A stretch of 64,000 nt of DNA from Mycolicibacterium sp. TY81 (GTDB taxonomy: Bacteria; Actinomycetota; Actinomycetes; Mycobacteriales; Mycobacteriaceae): positions 6,014,001 to 6,078,000 of the forward strand of contig NZ_AP023362.1 in NCBI RefSeq assembly GCF_018326285.1. Direction: 5' to 3'. Both the position numbers and the translations under genes were made by a program. The notes under the pieces were generated by a model. It was given only the letters and a program-made list of their open reading frames with translations. It was not told the origin of the DNA and made no database searches. Below, in pieces: positions 1-8,726 of the stretch (the first letter of the stretch is position 1; each line of letters opens with the position of its first letter).

Positions 1-11
1 GTCACCTGGGA

Positions 12-64
12 GTGATTTGTGCACGATTTTCCGCGGCAGGCGCGGATTTTCGTGCACAAATCAC
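12..64. repeat. Palindromic intergenic element, copy 1 (over the rnhA stop)
   Basis: Two 24-base arms (12-35 and 41-64) around a 5-base loop. The outer 15 bases of each arm (GTGATTTGTGCACGA) are perfectly complementary; the inner part is imperfect. The rnhA stop codon (61-63) lies inside the right arm. Closely related copies occur at 6847-6903 and 10950-10998, also at gene ends. Seen directly; a bidirectional terminator role is inferred. Confidence 0.85.
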
Positions 65-537
65 GGCAGGCAGAGTGCGGCGGCGACGGCCTCTTCCAGC
101 CCGCGCGTCGCCAGCTGATCGGCCAACTCGTTGTCGGTGATGCCGGAGTGCCCCTTCACCCAGAACCACTCGACCTGGTGCCGGGCGCAGGCCGCCTGCA
201 GCCGCTGCCACAGATCGACGTTCTTCACGGGCTGCTTCGACGCCGTCATCCAGCCGTTGCGCTCCCAGCCGTACACCCACTTGGTGATGCCGTTGCGGAC
301 GTAGGTGCTGTCGGTGTGCAGGTGCACCACGACGGGCCGCGTCAACGCCTCGAGCGCCATGATCGGCGCCATCAGCTCCATGCGGTTGTTGCTGGTTTCA
401 CCGGCCTCACCGCCGAACATTTCGCGCACGTGATGGCGCATGCGCAGCACCGCACCCCAGCCGCCGGGGCCGGGGTTGGGGCGGCAGCCGCCGTCGGTGT
501 GGATCACCACGACGTCATCGGTAGCGGAGTCGCTCAT
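61..537 (-). CDS. rnhA: Ribonuclease HI
   Basis: A 158-residue stand-alone RNase HI, which cleaves the RNA strand of RNA/DNA hybrids in the cytoplasm (R-loops, Okazaki primers). The four metal-binding carboxylates are visible: Asp15 in HTDGG, Glu54 in NNRMELM, Asp76 in HTDST and Asp140 in NELADQL, with the catalytic-loop His130 in KGHSG. The length is normal for bacterial RNase HI. Its ATG overlaps the stop of the upstream VOC gene as ATGA, so the two are translationally coupled, and it is the last gene of a tetR-VOC-rnhA operon. The gene ends inside a palindromic repeat that probably terminates transcription. Confidence 0.95.
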   Translation of the reverse strand: MSDSATDDVVVIHTDGGCRPNPGPGGWGAVLRMRHHVREMFGGEAGETSNNRMELMAPIMALEALTRPVVVHLHTDSTYVRNGITKWVYGWERNGWMTASKQPVKNVDLWQRLQAACARHQVEWFWVKGHSGITDNELADQLATRGLEEAVAAALCLP

Positions 538-1166
538 CGGCTGAGAATAGGTGCCGAGATCATCGCCGTGCGGACCGACATCCCGAATTCGTGATGCCGC
601 AGCGTGGTGATCCGGCGTCCGGGTTGTACCGCCGGTTTGACGGGCGCGGTGCGGTCACCGAAGGAGGCGGCGGTGGCGTCGATGTCGTCGACGACGTAGG
701 TCAGACCCCACAACGTAGACGGGCCGTCGCCCGTGGCGCCGGGCGACCCGACGACCTCGAGGATCACCTCGCCCAGCCGGAAGAAGATCTGCCGCATCGG
801 CCGGCCGCCCAGTTCGCCGTCCCGTTCGCGGCGCGGATGGACGTCGACGGCCGCCAGCGCCGCGACGGTCCGTTTCAGATCGGGTGACAGCAGCACGACG
901 TGGTCGACCGATACGGCGCCGTTGGGGTGCTCGGCGGGTATCGGCGGCGGCGTGTCCGAGCTGGTGGTGGGGATGCCGTCGAGCGGCTGGTCGGACGGCA
1001 CGCCGCGCAGTGCCCATCCGACGATGCCCGTGCCGCGTTCACGTCCGACCAACCGGATACGGACGCCGCCGACCCGGCATACGCCGTCCGGGTCGACGGT
1101 GAAGCCGGCCGCGGTCCACGCGTCGGCGGGGTCGGCGACCTCGAACTCATCGACGGTGACGGTCAT
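534..1166 (-). CDS. VOC/glyoxalase-superfamily protein
   Basis: About 210 residues when started at the ATG at 1166, which overlaps the stop of the upstream TetR gene (ATGA). Two glyoxalase-like half-modules can be made out: an N-terminal part ([17 protein letters not shown]) and a C-terminal one containing [28 protein letters not shown] and [12 protein letters not shown]. Members bind a metal and act on varied small substrates; nothing here fixes the substrate. ATGA coupling on both sides puts it in one transcript with tetR and rnhA. The family call rests on the HVV...[11 protein letters not shown] pattern. Confidence 0.75.
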   Translation of the reverse strand: MTVTVDEFEVADPADAWTAAGFTVDPDGVCRVGGVRIRLVGRERGTGIVGWALRGVPSDQPLDGIPTTSSDTPPPIPAEHPNGAVSVDHVVLLSPDLKRTVAALAAVDVHPRRERDGELGGRPMRQIFFRLGEVILEVVGSPGATGDGPSTLWGLTYVVDDIDATAASFGDRTAPVKPAVQPGRRITTLRHHEFGMSVRTAMISAPILSR

Positions 1167-1741
1167 TGCCCGGCCTCGTCGACCGTCACCCGGAGTCGCG
1201 GCGGTTTCGTATCCGGCGCCACCCGTGCCCACACCGCGTCGACCATGGGCGCCAACAGTAGTTCGCCCATCTGCCGGGCGAGCACGGCGACGACCTGGGT
1301 GTTCTCGCGGCGCGTGGTCGAGGCGCGACCGGTCTTGCGGGCCGCGCGGACCTCGCGTTGCGTGAGGTCGACGATGACGTCGACCAGGTGGCTGTCGGCG
1401 ACGTTCGGTTGCAGCAGGGCCCGGCGCACGTAGTCGACCACCGCCGGATTGGCCCGCAGCATGTCGCGGACGGCGGCGTCGCGCACGGCGGTGGAGGCGT
1501 CTTCGGGCACCTCGGCCAGGGCGCCCGCGAAGTAGTCGACCACCAGCTGGTCCACCGCGTTCCGCAGGCCGGCCTTGGTCTTGAAGTGGTGCTGCACCAG
1601 GCCGACCGCGACGCCGGCTTCGGCGGCAATGGCGCGCAACGAGATTCGGTCTTCGCCGTGTTTGGCGTACAGGTCCAGCGCGGTGTTTCGGATGCGCGCT
1701 TTGGCTGTCAGGTCGTCGACAGTTGCCCTCGGATCAACCAT
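1163..1741 (-). CDS. TetR-family transcriptional regulator
   Basis: A 192-residue regulator from the ATG at 1741, chosen because GGGAGG stands 5 bases upstream; upstream ATG (1753) and GTG (1780) alternatives lack this. The N-terminal helix-turn-helix is typical (RISLRAIAAEAGVAVGLVQHHF, key pieces IAAEAGV and VQHHFKTK, residues about 35-60). The ligand-binding domain is generic. It is first in an operon with a VOC protein and rnhA and is divergent from an acyl-CoA dehydrogenase. Two palindromes in the shared promoter (1769-1779 and 1793-1808) are plausible operators, so autoregulation and control of the dehydrogenase are inferred. Confidence 0.85.
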   Translation of the reverse strand: MVDPRATVDDLTAKARIRNTALDLYAKHGEDRISLRAIAAEAGVAVGLVQHHFKTKAGLRNAVDQLVVDYFAGALAEVPEDASTAVRDAAVRDMLRANPAVVDYVRRALLQPNVADSHLVDVIVDLTQREVRAARKTGRASTTRRENTQVVAVLARQMGELLLAPMVDAVWARVAPDTKPPRLRVTVDEAGQ

Positions 1742-1768
1742 CAGACCTCCCATCGGCAACCGGATCAA

Positions 1769-1808
1769 TGTACTGTACACATGAACAGGGGCCTATACAG
1801 TTGTATAG
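1769..1808. promoter_or_regulatory. Divergent promoter with two palindromic operator candidates
   Basis: TGTACTGTACA (1769-1779) is a perfect odd palindrome. CTATACAGTTGTATAG (1793-1808) is a 16-base palindrome with a mismatch only at the centre. Both lie between tetR and the divergent acyl-CoA dehydrogenase, where a TetR dimer would be expected to bind. Binding is inferred. Confidence 0.55.
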
Positions 1809-1834
1809 CGCGCAGAATTTAGCGAGGTGGACCA

Positions 1835-2995
1835 ATGTCAGAGCTCTTCCCGAAGTACCGGGCCAGCTGGGAGACCGACCAGCACCGCGAGCTGCGTCAG
1901 CACGCGGCGGCGTTCCTGGCCAAGGAGGCCACGCCCAACCAGGAGCGGTGGGCCAAGAACCGCCAGGTCGACCGCGAGTTCTGGAACAAGCTCGGCGACG
2001 CCGGCCTGCTCGGCCTGGACCTGCCAGAGGAGTACGGCGGCGCGGGCGGTGACTTCGGGTTCTCGGCCGTGGTGGCCGAAGAGTTTGCGCTGGCCCATGA
2101 TTCGGCCTCCGGCTGGTCGGTGCACTCGCCGATCGTGGCGCACTACATCGACACCTACGGCAACGCGGAGCAGAAGGCCCGCTGGATGCCGAAGATCATC
2201 AGTGGCGAGACGGTGCTGGCCATCGCGATGACCGAGCCGGGCACCGGTTCGGACCTGCAGGCCGTCCGCACCACCGCCATCCGCGATGGCGACCACTACG
2301 TCATCAACGGCTCAAAGACCTTCATCTCCAACGGATCTCTGTGTGACATGGTGGTGATCGTCGCCAAGACCGATCCCACGCAGGGTGCGGCCGGGGTGTC
2401 GCTGATCGTCGCCGAGGTCAACGACCTGCCGGGCTTCGAGCGCGGCCGGGTGCTGGAGAAGGTCGGTCAGCACGGCCAGGACACCCGCGAGCTGTTCTTC
2501 ACCGACATGCGCGTGCCGGTCACCAACCTGCTCGGTGAGCAGGAAGGCCTGGGCTTCTACCAGCTGATGTCGCAGCTGGCCCGCGAGCGGCTCGTCATCG
2601 GATCGATCTGCGCCGGCATGGCCGAGGCCGCGGTGCTGGAGGCCATCAAGTACACCAAGCAGCGCGAGGCCTTCGGCAAACCGCTGATCAACTTCCAGCA
2701 CAACCGATTCCAGCTCGCCGAGCTCAAGGCCGAGGTGCTGTCGATCAAGACCACGGTGGACTACTGCGTGCAGTCGCTGATCGACGGCGACAACGATCCG
2801 GCGATCGCGTCCATGGGCAAGCTGATCGCCGCCGACCGGGCCGTGGCCGTCGTCGACCGCTGTGTGCAGTTCTTCGGCGGGTACGGCTACATGATGGAGT
2901 ATCCGATCGGCCGGGCGTATGCCGCGGCACGCGTCAACAAGATCTACGGCGGCACAAGCGAAATCATGAAGGAGATCATCAGCCGCACGCTGTGA
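1835..2995 (+). CDS. Acyl-CoA dehydrogenase
   Basis: A 386-residue FAD-dependent acyl-CoA dehydrogenase that introduces an alpha,beta double bond into an acyl-CoA in beta-oxidation or branched-chain catabolism. The order of motifs is standard: N-terminal helical domain, FAD/substrate signature AMTEPGTGSD (about 131-140), KTFISNG, ERLVIGSICAG, and C-terminal YGGTSEIMKEI. At the usual C-terminal catalytic site (YEGTS in MCAD) this protein has Gly. The base is therefore more likely Glu251 in ARERLVIG, as in isovaleryl-CoA and long-chain enzymes. It is preceded by GAGGTGG and is transcribed away from the TetR regulator, its likely controller. The substrate is unknown. Confidence 0.9.
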   Translation: MSELFPKYRASWETDQHRELRQHAAAFLAKEATPNQERWAKNRQVDREFWNKLGDAGLLGLDLPEEYGGAGGDFGFSAVVAEEFALAHDSASGWSVHSPIVAHYIDTYGNAEQKARWMPKIISGETVLAIAMTEPGTGSDLQAVRTTAIRDGDHYVINGSKTFISNGSLCDMVVIVAKTDPTQGAAGVSLIVAEVNDLPGFERGRVLEKVGQHGQDTRELFFTDMRVPVTNLLGEQEGLGFYQLMSQLARERLVIGSICAGMAEAAVLEAIKYTKQREAFGKPLINFQHNRFQLAELKAEVLSIKTTVDYCVQSLIDGDNDPAIASMGKLIAADRAVAVVDRCVQFFGGYGYMMEYPIGRAYAAARVNKIYGGTSEIMKEIISRTL

Positions 2996-3094
2996 TCCAG
3001 CCAGCGAGCCGGGGCACTTCCCGCTCGCGAACTGGGGGCACCTCCCGCTGGGGGACTGCTCGCCAGACTTGGCGATCCGTGGCAAGGTGATTAC

Positions 3095-3457
3095 ATGAGT
3101 GCCTCGGATGAGTACAGCGTCGACGATGAGGATCAGCTGACCCAGGAGGACATGCTGATCGACCGCGGTGTCGATGACCTGCTGGACGAGGGCTACTCGC
3201 CGCCGGACAAGTGGCGCGAGCCCCGGGATGACGAGACCCTCGACGAACTGCTCGCCGAGGAAGAGCCGGACCCGGCGCTGCAACTTGACGAGGGTGACGA
3301 TCCCGACGAGCAGTGGGGCGAAGACGAGGTCGGTGACCAGCGGTCCGGCCGGCTCGTGGCCGGCGAGCAGGACGGCGAGCTGCTCGCGGGGGACGTCGGC
3401 ATCGACGGGAGCGCGGCCTCCGCCGAGGAGGCCGCGGTCCACGTCATCGACGAGTAG
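3095..3457 (+). CDS. DUF5709-type acidic protein
   Basis: A 120-residue, very acidic protein rich in Asp and Glu. Its segments EGYSPPDKWREP and DETLDELLAEEEPD are characteristic of the DUF5709 family of actinobacterial proteins of unknown function. No signal peptide or membrane segment is visible and there is no Cys. It stands alone between the acyl-CoA dehydrogenase and a convergent oxidoreductase gene whose stop is only 6 bases away. I can assign the family but not a function. Confidence 0.75.
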   Translation: MSASDEYSVDDEDQLTQEDMLIDRGVDDLLDEGYSPPDKWREPRDDETLDELLAEEEPDPALQLDEGDDPDEQWGEDEVGDQRSGRLVAGEQDGELLAGDVGIDGSAASAEEAAVHVIDE

Positions 3458-3463
3458 TCGCGC

Positions 3464-4339
3464 TCAGACCTTGGCGATGACGTTCTCGGCGAACATCTCC
3501 AGGTGCTTGATCTTCTCGTCGAGCGGCTGGGTGTCCTCGCCCATGATGTAGGGCACGCGGAAGCCGACGATGACGTCGGTGACGCCCTTGTCCTCGAGCC
3601 GCTTCACGCCGTCGACGGTGAAGCCGTCGATCGAGATGACGTGAATCTGGAACTCGTCGCACAGCCCGATCCGCTCTTCGGATTCGCGGTACTGCGCAAG
3701 CTTCTTCAGCAGCGGATCGAGCTCGGCCGGGTCGCCGCCGCCGTGCATCCAGCCGTCGTTACGGGCGGCGCGCTTGAGCGCGGCGTCGGCATGGCCACCG
3801 ACCAGGATCGGTACCGGCTTGGTCGGCGCGGGCGTCATCTTGGTCTTGGGGATGTCGTAGAACTCGCCGTGGTACTCGAAGTAGTCACCCGAGGTCAGGC
3901 CGCGGATGACGTCGATGCACTCATCCATGCGCTTGCCGCGGCGGGCGAACGGCACGCCCATGACCTCGTAGTCCTCCGGCCACGGGCTGGTGCCGACGCC
4001 CAGGCCCAGGCGGTTGTCGAACAGCGCGGCCAGCGACCCGGCCTGCTTGGCGACCAGGGCCGGCGGCCGGATGGGGAGCTTCAGCACGAAGATGTTGAAG
4101 TGCAGCTTGGTCGTGACGGCGGACAGGGCGCCGATCAGCGAGAACGACTCGATGAACGACTTGCCGTCGAGGAATTCGCGGCTGCCGTCGGCGGTGTACG
4201 GGTAGGACGAGTCGGACTCGAAGGGGTACGCGATGCTGTCCGGAATGGTCATTGCGTGGTAGCCGGCTTCGTCAGCCGCCTTGGCCAGCGGGATGTAGTA
4301 CTTCGGATCGGTCATCGCTTCGGCGTAGGTGAACCTCAT
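3464..4339 (-). CDS. LLM-class (F420-dependent type) oxidoreductase
   Basis: A 291-residue member of the bacterial luciferase-like superfamily, a single TIM barrel using F420 or flavin. Hallmarks are the N-terminal MRFTYAEAM strand, LGLGVGTSPWPEDYEVMG (about 130-147), the RGKRMDECIDVIRGL helix and PVPILVGGHADAALKRAA. The position and type match M. tuberculosis Rv0940c. A perfect 16-base palindrome of the KstR type (4349-4364) ends 10 bases before the start and overlaps a TAGCAT -10-like sequence, so control by the cholesterol/lipid repressor KstR is inferred. The substrate is unknown. Confidence 0.85.
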   Translation of the reverse strand: MRFTYAEAMTDPKYYIPLAKAADEAGYHAMTIPDSIAYPFESDSSYPYTADGSREFLDGKSFIESFSLIGALSAVTTKLHFNIFVLKLPIRPPALVAKQAGSLAALFDNRLGLGVGTSPWPEDYEVMGVPFARRGKRMDECIDVIRGLTSGDYFEYHGEFYDIPKTKMTPAPTKPVPILVGGHADAALKRAARNDGWMHGGGDPAELDPLLKKLAQYRESEERIGLCDEFQIHVISIDGFTVDGVKRLEDKGVTDVIVGFRVPYIMGEDTQPLDEKIKHLEMFAENVIAKV

Positions 4340-4348
4340 GGACCGATG

Positions 4349-4364
4349 CTAGAACGTGTTCTAG
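4349..4364. promoter_or_regulatory. KstR-type operator
   Basis: CTAGAACGTGTTCTAG is a perfect palindrome that fits the published KstR consensus TnnAACnnGTTnnA. It covers the predicted promoter of the oxidoreductase starting at 4339, consistent with repression. Confidence 0.75.
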
Positions 4365-4398
4365 TTTTGTGGAATGGGTACTGCCCATTCAGTGGCGA

Positions 4399-5604
4399 TC
4401 AAGTCAGCGGGAACGGCGGCAAACCGGCGCCACTGATGGCGTAGCCGCCCTGCTGGCTGCGCTCGGTGACGCGTGCCGTCGCGGTGCGTTCGCCGACCGC
4501 CACGGTGACGGGCGTGCGCGGCAGCTCGTCGAGCGTCTCGAAAACCGTCCCGCGCCAGTGGTACTGGCCGTCGATCGGATCGAGGTGCCCGGCCAGCCGG
4601 ACCCGGACCTCGCGGCCGTCGATGGTGGCCGGCCCGTCGTACAGGTCTTCGGGTTCGGCAATCTCGGCTCGCGTCGCCGGCGCAATCTTGCCGCCGGGCA
4701 GGAAACCGCTGCGCCGCCACAACCGCCGCGCGATGGGGCCGAGGAGTCCAACCTCCTCCAGGAACGACGCGAGCGGCGCGAACCCGGCGATCTGCGTCTC
4801 GATCCGGTGCGGCGAGGTCCGCGCCATCCGGCGCGCGGCCCGGGCGTCCAATCCGACGCGGCGGTACTGCACCTTGTTGGTGAACAGGAACCGGAAGAAC
4901 AGGCCGCCGACCCCGTTGAGGTTGCCGATCCAGAAGCGCTTCGGCCACGACATCTCCGGGGCGCGCTTGCGCAGTCCGTCGCGGGCGAACTGGATGTGCC
5001 GGGCCTCTTCGGTGACGTGAATCCGCATGAGCCGCTGCACCATTGGCTGCAATTCCGGATCGTCCATCATCTGGCGTTGCAGCGAATCGAAGATCTCCTC
5101 GCCGATCAGTGCGGCCACCCACAGCACCGAACCCTGGAAGGCGAACGGCAGCATGTTGATGATCGTGCGCTGGTACCACTTGGGCCGCACCGGGTCGGCG
5201 CCGACCTTCTCGATGGCCTTGCCGAACATCACCATGTGCCGGGTCTCGTCGCCGAGTTCGGTCAGCTCGTAGTGGGTGGCGCTCGCCGTCGGGTCCTGAT
5301 GCATCGCCTTGCGCAGCAGGGCCTGGTTGAGGATGTTCTCGAACCAGATGCCGGCCGACAGGGTGTTCACCAGTTCCTGGCGGGAGAGCTCGATCTGCTC
5401 GGCCCGGCTCATCGCCTCCCAGATCGGGGTGCCGTACAGCGAGACGACCTTCGGTGGCAGGAAGTACTTGTCCGGGTCGATCGGCGCGGCCCAGTCGATG
5501 TCGACAATCGGCGCGTATGACTTGCGTACAGAGCCCTTGAGCAGGCGCTCGGCGAATTCCTCGCGAGTAGCCTGACCCTTGACCGAAGCTGTCATCGTTG
5601 ACAT
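4399..5604 (-). CDS. AurF-like diiron oxygenase with C-terminal DUF4873 domain
   Basis: A 401-residue protein. Residues about 60-320 resemble the p-aminobenzoate N-oxygenase (AurF) ferritin-like fold, with carboxylate/histidine iron ligands in FENILNQ, ELGDETRHM, LIGEEIFDS and HVTEEARHIQFA. The last 90 residues (YDGPATIDGREVRVRLAGHL onward) match the DUF4873 beta domain that often follows flavin monooxygenases. AurF relatives oxygenate amines or other small molecules; the substrate here is unknown. An alternative start at 5595 has AAGGG at a better distance. It lies upstream of the KstR-box oxidoreductase on the same strand and is divergent from cobF. Confidence 0.8.
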   Translation of the reverse strand: MSTMTASVKGQATREEFAERLLKGSVRKSYAPIVDIDWAAPIDPDKYFLPPKVVSLYGTPIWEAMSRAEQIELSRQELVNTLSAGIWFENILNQALLRKAMHQDPTASATHYELTELGDETRHMVMFGKAIEKVGADPVRPKWYQRTIINMLPFAFQGSVLWVAALIGEEIFDSLQRQMMDDPELQPMVQRLMRIHVTEEARHIQFARDGLRKRAPEMSWPKRFWIGNLNGVGGLFFRFLFTNKVQYRRVGLDARAARRMARTSPHRIETQIAGFAPLASFLEEVGLLGPIARRLWRRSGFLPGGKIAPATRAEIAEPEDLYDGPATIDGREVRVRLAGHLDPIDGQYHWRGTVFETLDELPRTPVTVAVGERTATARVTERSQQGGYAISGAGLPPFPLT

Positions 5605-5710
5605 CCCTTCGAAAGTGTCCGTAATCCGAAGCTACGTCCGATATCAGAGGTAGTCAATACCTGCGGTACTGGATAAATGTGCGGCTGCCGCGGGCGGCTA
5701 GCCTTCGCGG

Positions 5711-6457
5711 ATGCGCACCATCCACGTCATCGGTATCGGCGCCGGCGACCCGGACTACGTCACCGCCCAGGCCGTCACGGCACTCAACGACACCCAGGTG
5801 TTCTTCGCCATGGATAAAGGCGATACCAAGGATGACCTCGTCGCGCTGCGCCGCCTGATCTGTGAGCGTTTCATCGAAGACCCGGCCTACCGGTTCGTGG
5901 CGCTGCCGGATCCGGTGAGGGCCAAAGATCGTGAGTACCACGAAGCGGTGGCCGAATGGCACGCCGCACGAGCGCGGCTGTGGGCGGAGGCCATCGAGAC
6001 CGAACTGGGGCCCGACGGCGTCGGCGCCTTCCTCGCGTGGGGCGATCCGTCGCTCTACGACAGCACGCTGCGCATCCTGGACCGCGTCGCCGAACACGTC
6101 GAGTTCGAGTTCGACGTCATCCCCGGCATCACGGCCATCCAGGCCCTCACGGCTCGACATCGCATCCCGCTCAACGACATTGGCGAGCCGGTGCTGATCA
6201 CGACGGGGCGTCAGCTGCGTGAGCACGGGCTGGCCGGCGCCGCGGTGGTGATGCTCGACGGCGAGTGCTCGTTCCTGGAATGCCCACCGCAGACCCGGAT
6301 TTGGTGGGGTGCCTACCTCGGCACGCCGGACGAGATGCTCATCGCCGGCACCGTCGGAGCGGTCGGGGAGCAGATCGCCCGGGAGCGCGCCGAGGCCCGG
6401 ACGCGGCACGGCTGGATCATGGACACCTATCTGCTGCGGGCAGAATCGACGGCATGA
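5711..6457 (+). CDS. cobF: Precorrin-6A synthase (deacetylating)
   Basis: A 248-residue SAM-dependent methyltransferase of the aerobic cobalamin pathway. It methylates C-1 of precorrin-5 with loss of the acetyl group to give precorrin-6A. The tetrapyrrole methylase fold shows in the N-terminal IHVIGIGAGDPDYVT, the AWGDPSLYDST loop (about 110-120) and VIPGITAIQAL. The C-terminal region (LEGECSFLECPP-like) is typical of CobF rather than other Cob methylases. M. tuberculosis complex strains lack cobF, so its presence points to a non-tuberculous mycobacterium. The stop overlaps the ATG of the next gene (ATGA). Confidence 0.92.
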   Translation: MRTIHVIGIGAGDPDYVTAQAVTALNDTQVFFAMDKGDTKDDLVALRRLICERFIEDPAYRFVALPDPVRAKDREYHEAVAEWHAARARLWAEAIETELGPDGVGAFLAWGDPSLYDSTLRILDRVAEHVEFEFDVIPGITAIQALTARHRIPLNDIGEPVLITTGRQLREHGLAGAAVVMLDGECSFLECPPQTRIWWGAYLGTPDEMLIAGTVGAVGEQIARERAEARTRHGWIMDTYLLRAESTA

Positions 6458-6849
6458 AATCGTTGCTGCTGCGGGCCGCGGTGACCGGCCTGGCGTTGTG
6501 GTTGGTCACTCGCATGGTGTCGGGGATCTATTTCGTCTTCCCGGTGGGCGCCACTCAACTCGGGCGAGTCGGCATCATCCTGGTCGTGGCGTTCGTCTTC
6601 GGCCTGGTCAACGCCATCATCAAGCCGATCGTGCAGCTCTTCGCGATTCCGCTGTACATCCTCACCCTCGGCCTGATCCACGTCGTCATCAACGCGTGGA
6701 TGCTGTGGATCACGTCGTGGATCACCGAGAACACCACGCACTGGGGCCTGGGAATCGACCAGTTCTGGTTCACCGCGATATGGGCGGCGATCCTGCTGTC
6801 GATTGTCGGCTGGGCCCTGGGTCTGGTGCAGCGCGCCTTCGAAAAGTAG
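6454..6849 (+). CDS. Phage holin family 4 / YvlD-like small membrane protein
   Basis: 131 residues from the ATG at 6454, which overlaps the cobF stop as ATGA. There are four hydrophobic segments: MKSLLLRAAVTGLALWLV, VGIILVVAFVFGLVNAII, LYILTLGLIHVVINAWML and WAAILLSIVGWALGL. The FGLVNAIIKPI motif is the signature of the YvlD/holin-4 membrane family of unknown function. It is probably co-translated with cobF, but nothing links it to cobalamin synthesis. Its TAG stop forms the outer edge of a perfect 26-base palindrome. Confidence 0.8.
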   Translation: MKSLLLRAAVTGLALWLVTRMVSGIYFVFPVGATQLGRVGIILVVAFVFGLVNAIIKPIVQLFAIPLYILTLGLIHVVINAWMLWITSWITENTTHWGLGIDQFWFTAIWAAILLSIVGWALGLVQRAFEK

Positions 6850-6903
6850 GGATTTGTGCACGTTTTTCCGCGGTCGGCGCGGAAAAACGTGCACAAATCC
6901 CTA
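6847..6903. repeat. Palindromic intergenic element, copy 2 (shared by two convergent genes)
   Basis: Perfect 26-base arms (6847-6872 and 6878-6903) with the loop GTCGG. Each end is TAG/CTA, so the palindrome supplies the stop codon of the holin-like gene on the plus strand and of the FUSC gene on the minus strand. The inner stem ends in TTTTTCCGCG. Seen directly; function as a bidirectional terminator is inferred. Confidence 0.9.
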
Positions 6904-8686
6904 CGCCAGCGACGCCCGGATCGCGCGTAATTCGTTGGCGCCGAGGGCCGGTGGCTCGGTGATGTCGGCCGCCGGGCGTCCGGTGCGGACGGCGTCGGCC
7001 AGGTCGGCGAGCGTCGCGGTCAGCTGTGCGGCGTCGTCAGGGGTGATCGGCGTCTCGGATCGCTCGGTGGCCCAGCCCGCGGCGAGCGTCCGATACGTGA
7101 GTTGCTCGGTCGCGACGATGGCAGGCCAAAGCCGTTCTGCCGCAACCCGGCTCCGGGTCGACCCGCCGATGGCGGTGTCGTACACCGGAAGCATGGCCAT
7201 CGCGCGCAGCTGCAGATCACGACGGTCGCTGCGGGCCTGATCGGTGGTGACCGCGCCGGCGGCAAGATGGCCGACCACGACGGCGACGGCGTCGAGCGTC
7301 GCCGCGATCGACTCGGCGGGACGCGCCGCGGGGTGGCCGCGCCGCATCAGCCACAGCACGAGAAGTGCCACCGCACAACCGATCACGGTATCGACGCCCC
7401 GGGCGAGCAGCATGGCGGGCACGTCGGCGATGTGGTGTCCGCCCGACGCGATGGTCAATGCCGCAGGCGTGATGAAGATGACCGCGACGGTGTAGTTGCG
7501 CACCACGAACATCTCGATGAGGAACTGCAGCGTGCCGACGATGACGGCGAGCCACGGTCCACCCGGTGCGGCGAGCAGGACGCCGCCCGCCAGCAGCAGG
7601 CCGAGCCACGTGCCCAAGGTGCGTTCGATGCCGCGTTGTACGGTGCGTCGCCAATCGAAACCCTGATGCAGCATCAGCACCGCCGCCGCCATGGCCCAGT
7701 ACGCGTGGTCCATGTTCAGGCCGACGGTGACGGTGCCGGCGATCGCGACGGCGACCGCGGTGCGCAGTGCCGCCGTCAGTGGGGGAGACCCCGGCGTCAC
7801 CGCGCGGCGCAGCAGCGTCCCGACCGAGGGGCGTCCCAGTGGGATCAGGCCCTCGAAACTGCCGCCGATGTCGTCGGGCACCGTACCCAGGTGCCGGGCC
7901 AGCGCGGCGCCGTCGACGGACATCGGTTGGCCGCGGTCGGCGGCGGCCATGGCTTCGGCGAAGCAACACGTGCAGCCGGCGGTTCGTCATCCTCAGCCGG
8001 TAGAGGGTGTCGTCGGGCTTGGGCCGTACGGGCTGGAACGTGACCAGCGTGATCCAGGCTTCGTGCAGAAGCTGCGCGGCGCGGTGCCGGGCATCGGGTG
8101 ACGAGGTTTCGATGTAGGTGGCCACCGCTTCGGCGGCGCCGGCGACCGCGGCACGTTCCGGCGCGCGCGGGCGGACCAGTACTCCGGCCATGTGCACCAT
8201 CCAGGCGAACGCGCCGCCGGCCAGTACGAGCGCACCCAGCCGCCACGGACTCAAGTGCTGGGTGGCAATCCCGACTGCCGCCGCGCACGCCAGCACGGGC
8301 ATGTAGGCGCCGGGCGGACCGACGGACAGGGCCTGGCAGATCAGGACGGCGACCATCGCGATCACGGTCACCACCAGCACGGCCGACCACGGGGTTGCGG
8401 CCGCCCAATCGCCGAGTGCCACGACCACCGCGAACGAGATGGCGATGGCGCCGAGATACATCGCCCGGTTGAGATACGGCCGCCCGCTGCCGTACAGCGA
8501 GGTGAAGCCACCGATGGTGGCGACGAGCCCGGCCGATACGTCACCGGCCGCCCACCCCACGAGAATCGGCACCATCATGCAGAACGAGGCCCGTAGCGCG
8601 AACGGCCAGCGGCGCGGTACGGCATTCATGACCAGCATGCGTCGCAGCGGATTGGTGGCCGGGGCGGGTGCCGAGCGGTCTGCCAT
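6901..8686 (-). pseudogene. FUSC-family aromatic/fusaric-acid-type membrane transporter, frameshifted
   Basis: The region encodes a roughly 595-residue inner-membrane protein of the FUSC/aromatic acid exporter type. It has two blocks of transmembrane helices (from 8686 to about 8000, and about 7780-7300) with the conserved FDWRRTVQRGIERTLGT segment in the second. The frame is broken near 7965: the N-terminal frame reads RRLHVLLRRSH, while the C-terminal frame resumes as FAEAMAAADRG. Removing one A from the plus-strand GCAACAC (7963-7969) joins them as RLHVCFAEAMAAAD. The total of 1786 bp is one more than a multiple of three. It is either a real frameshift or a sequencing error. Its stop lies in palindrome copy 2. 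Confidence 0.85.
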
Positions 8687-8726
8687 GTGTACAGCATGCG
8701 GTACATCCAGTCGCTAGCCTGAACCC

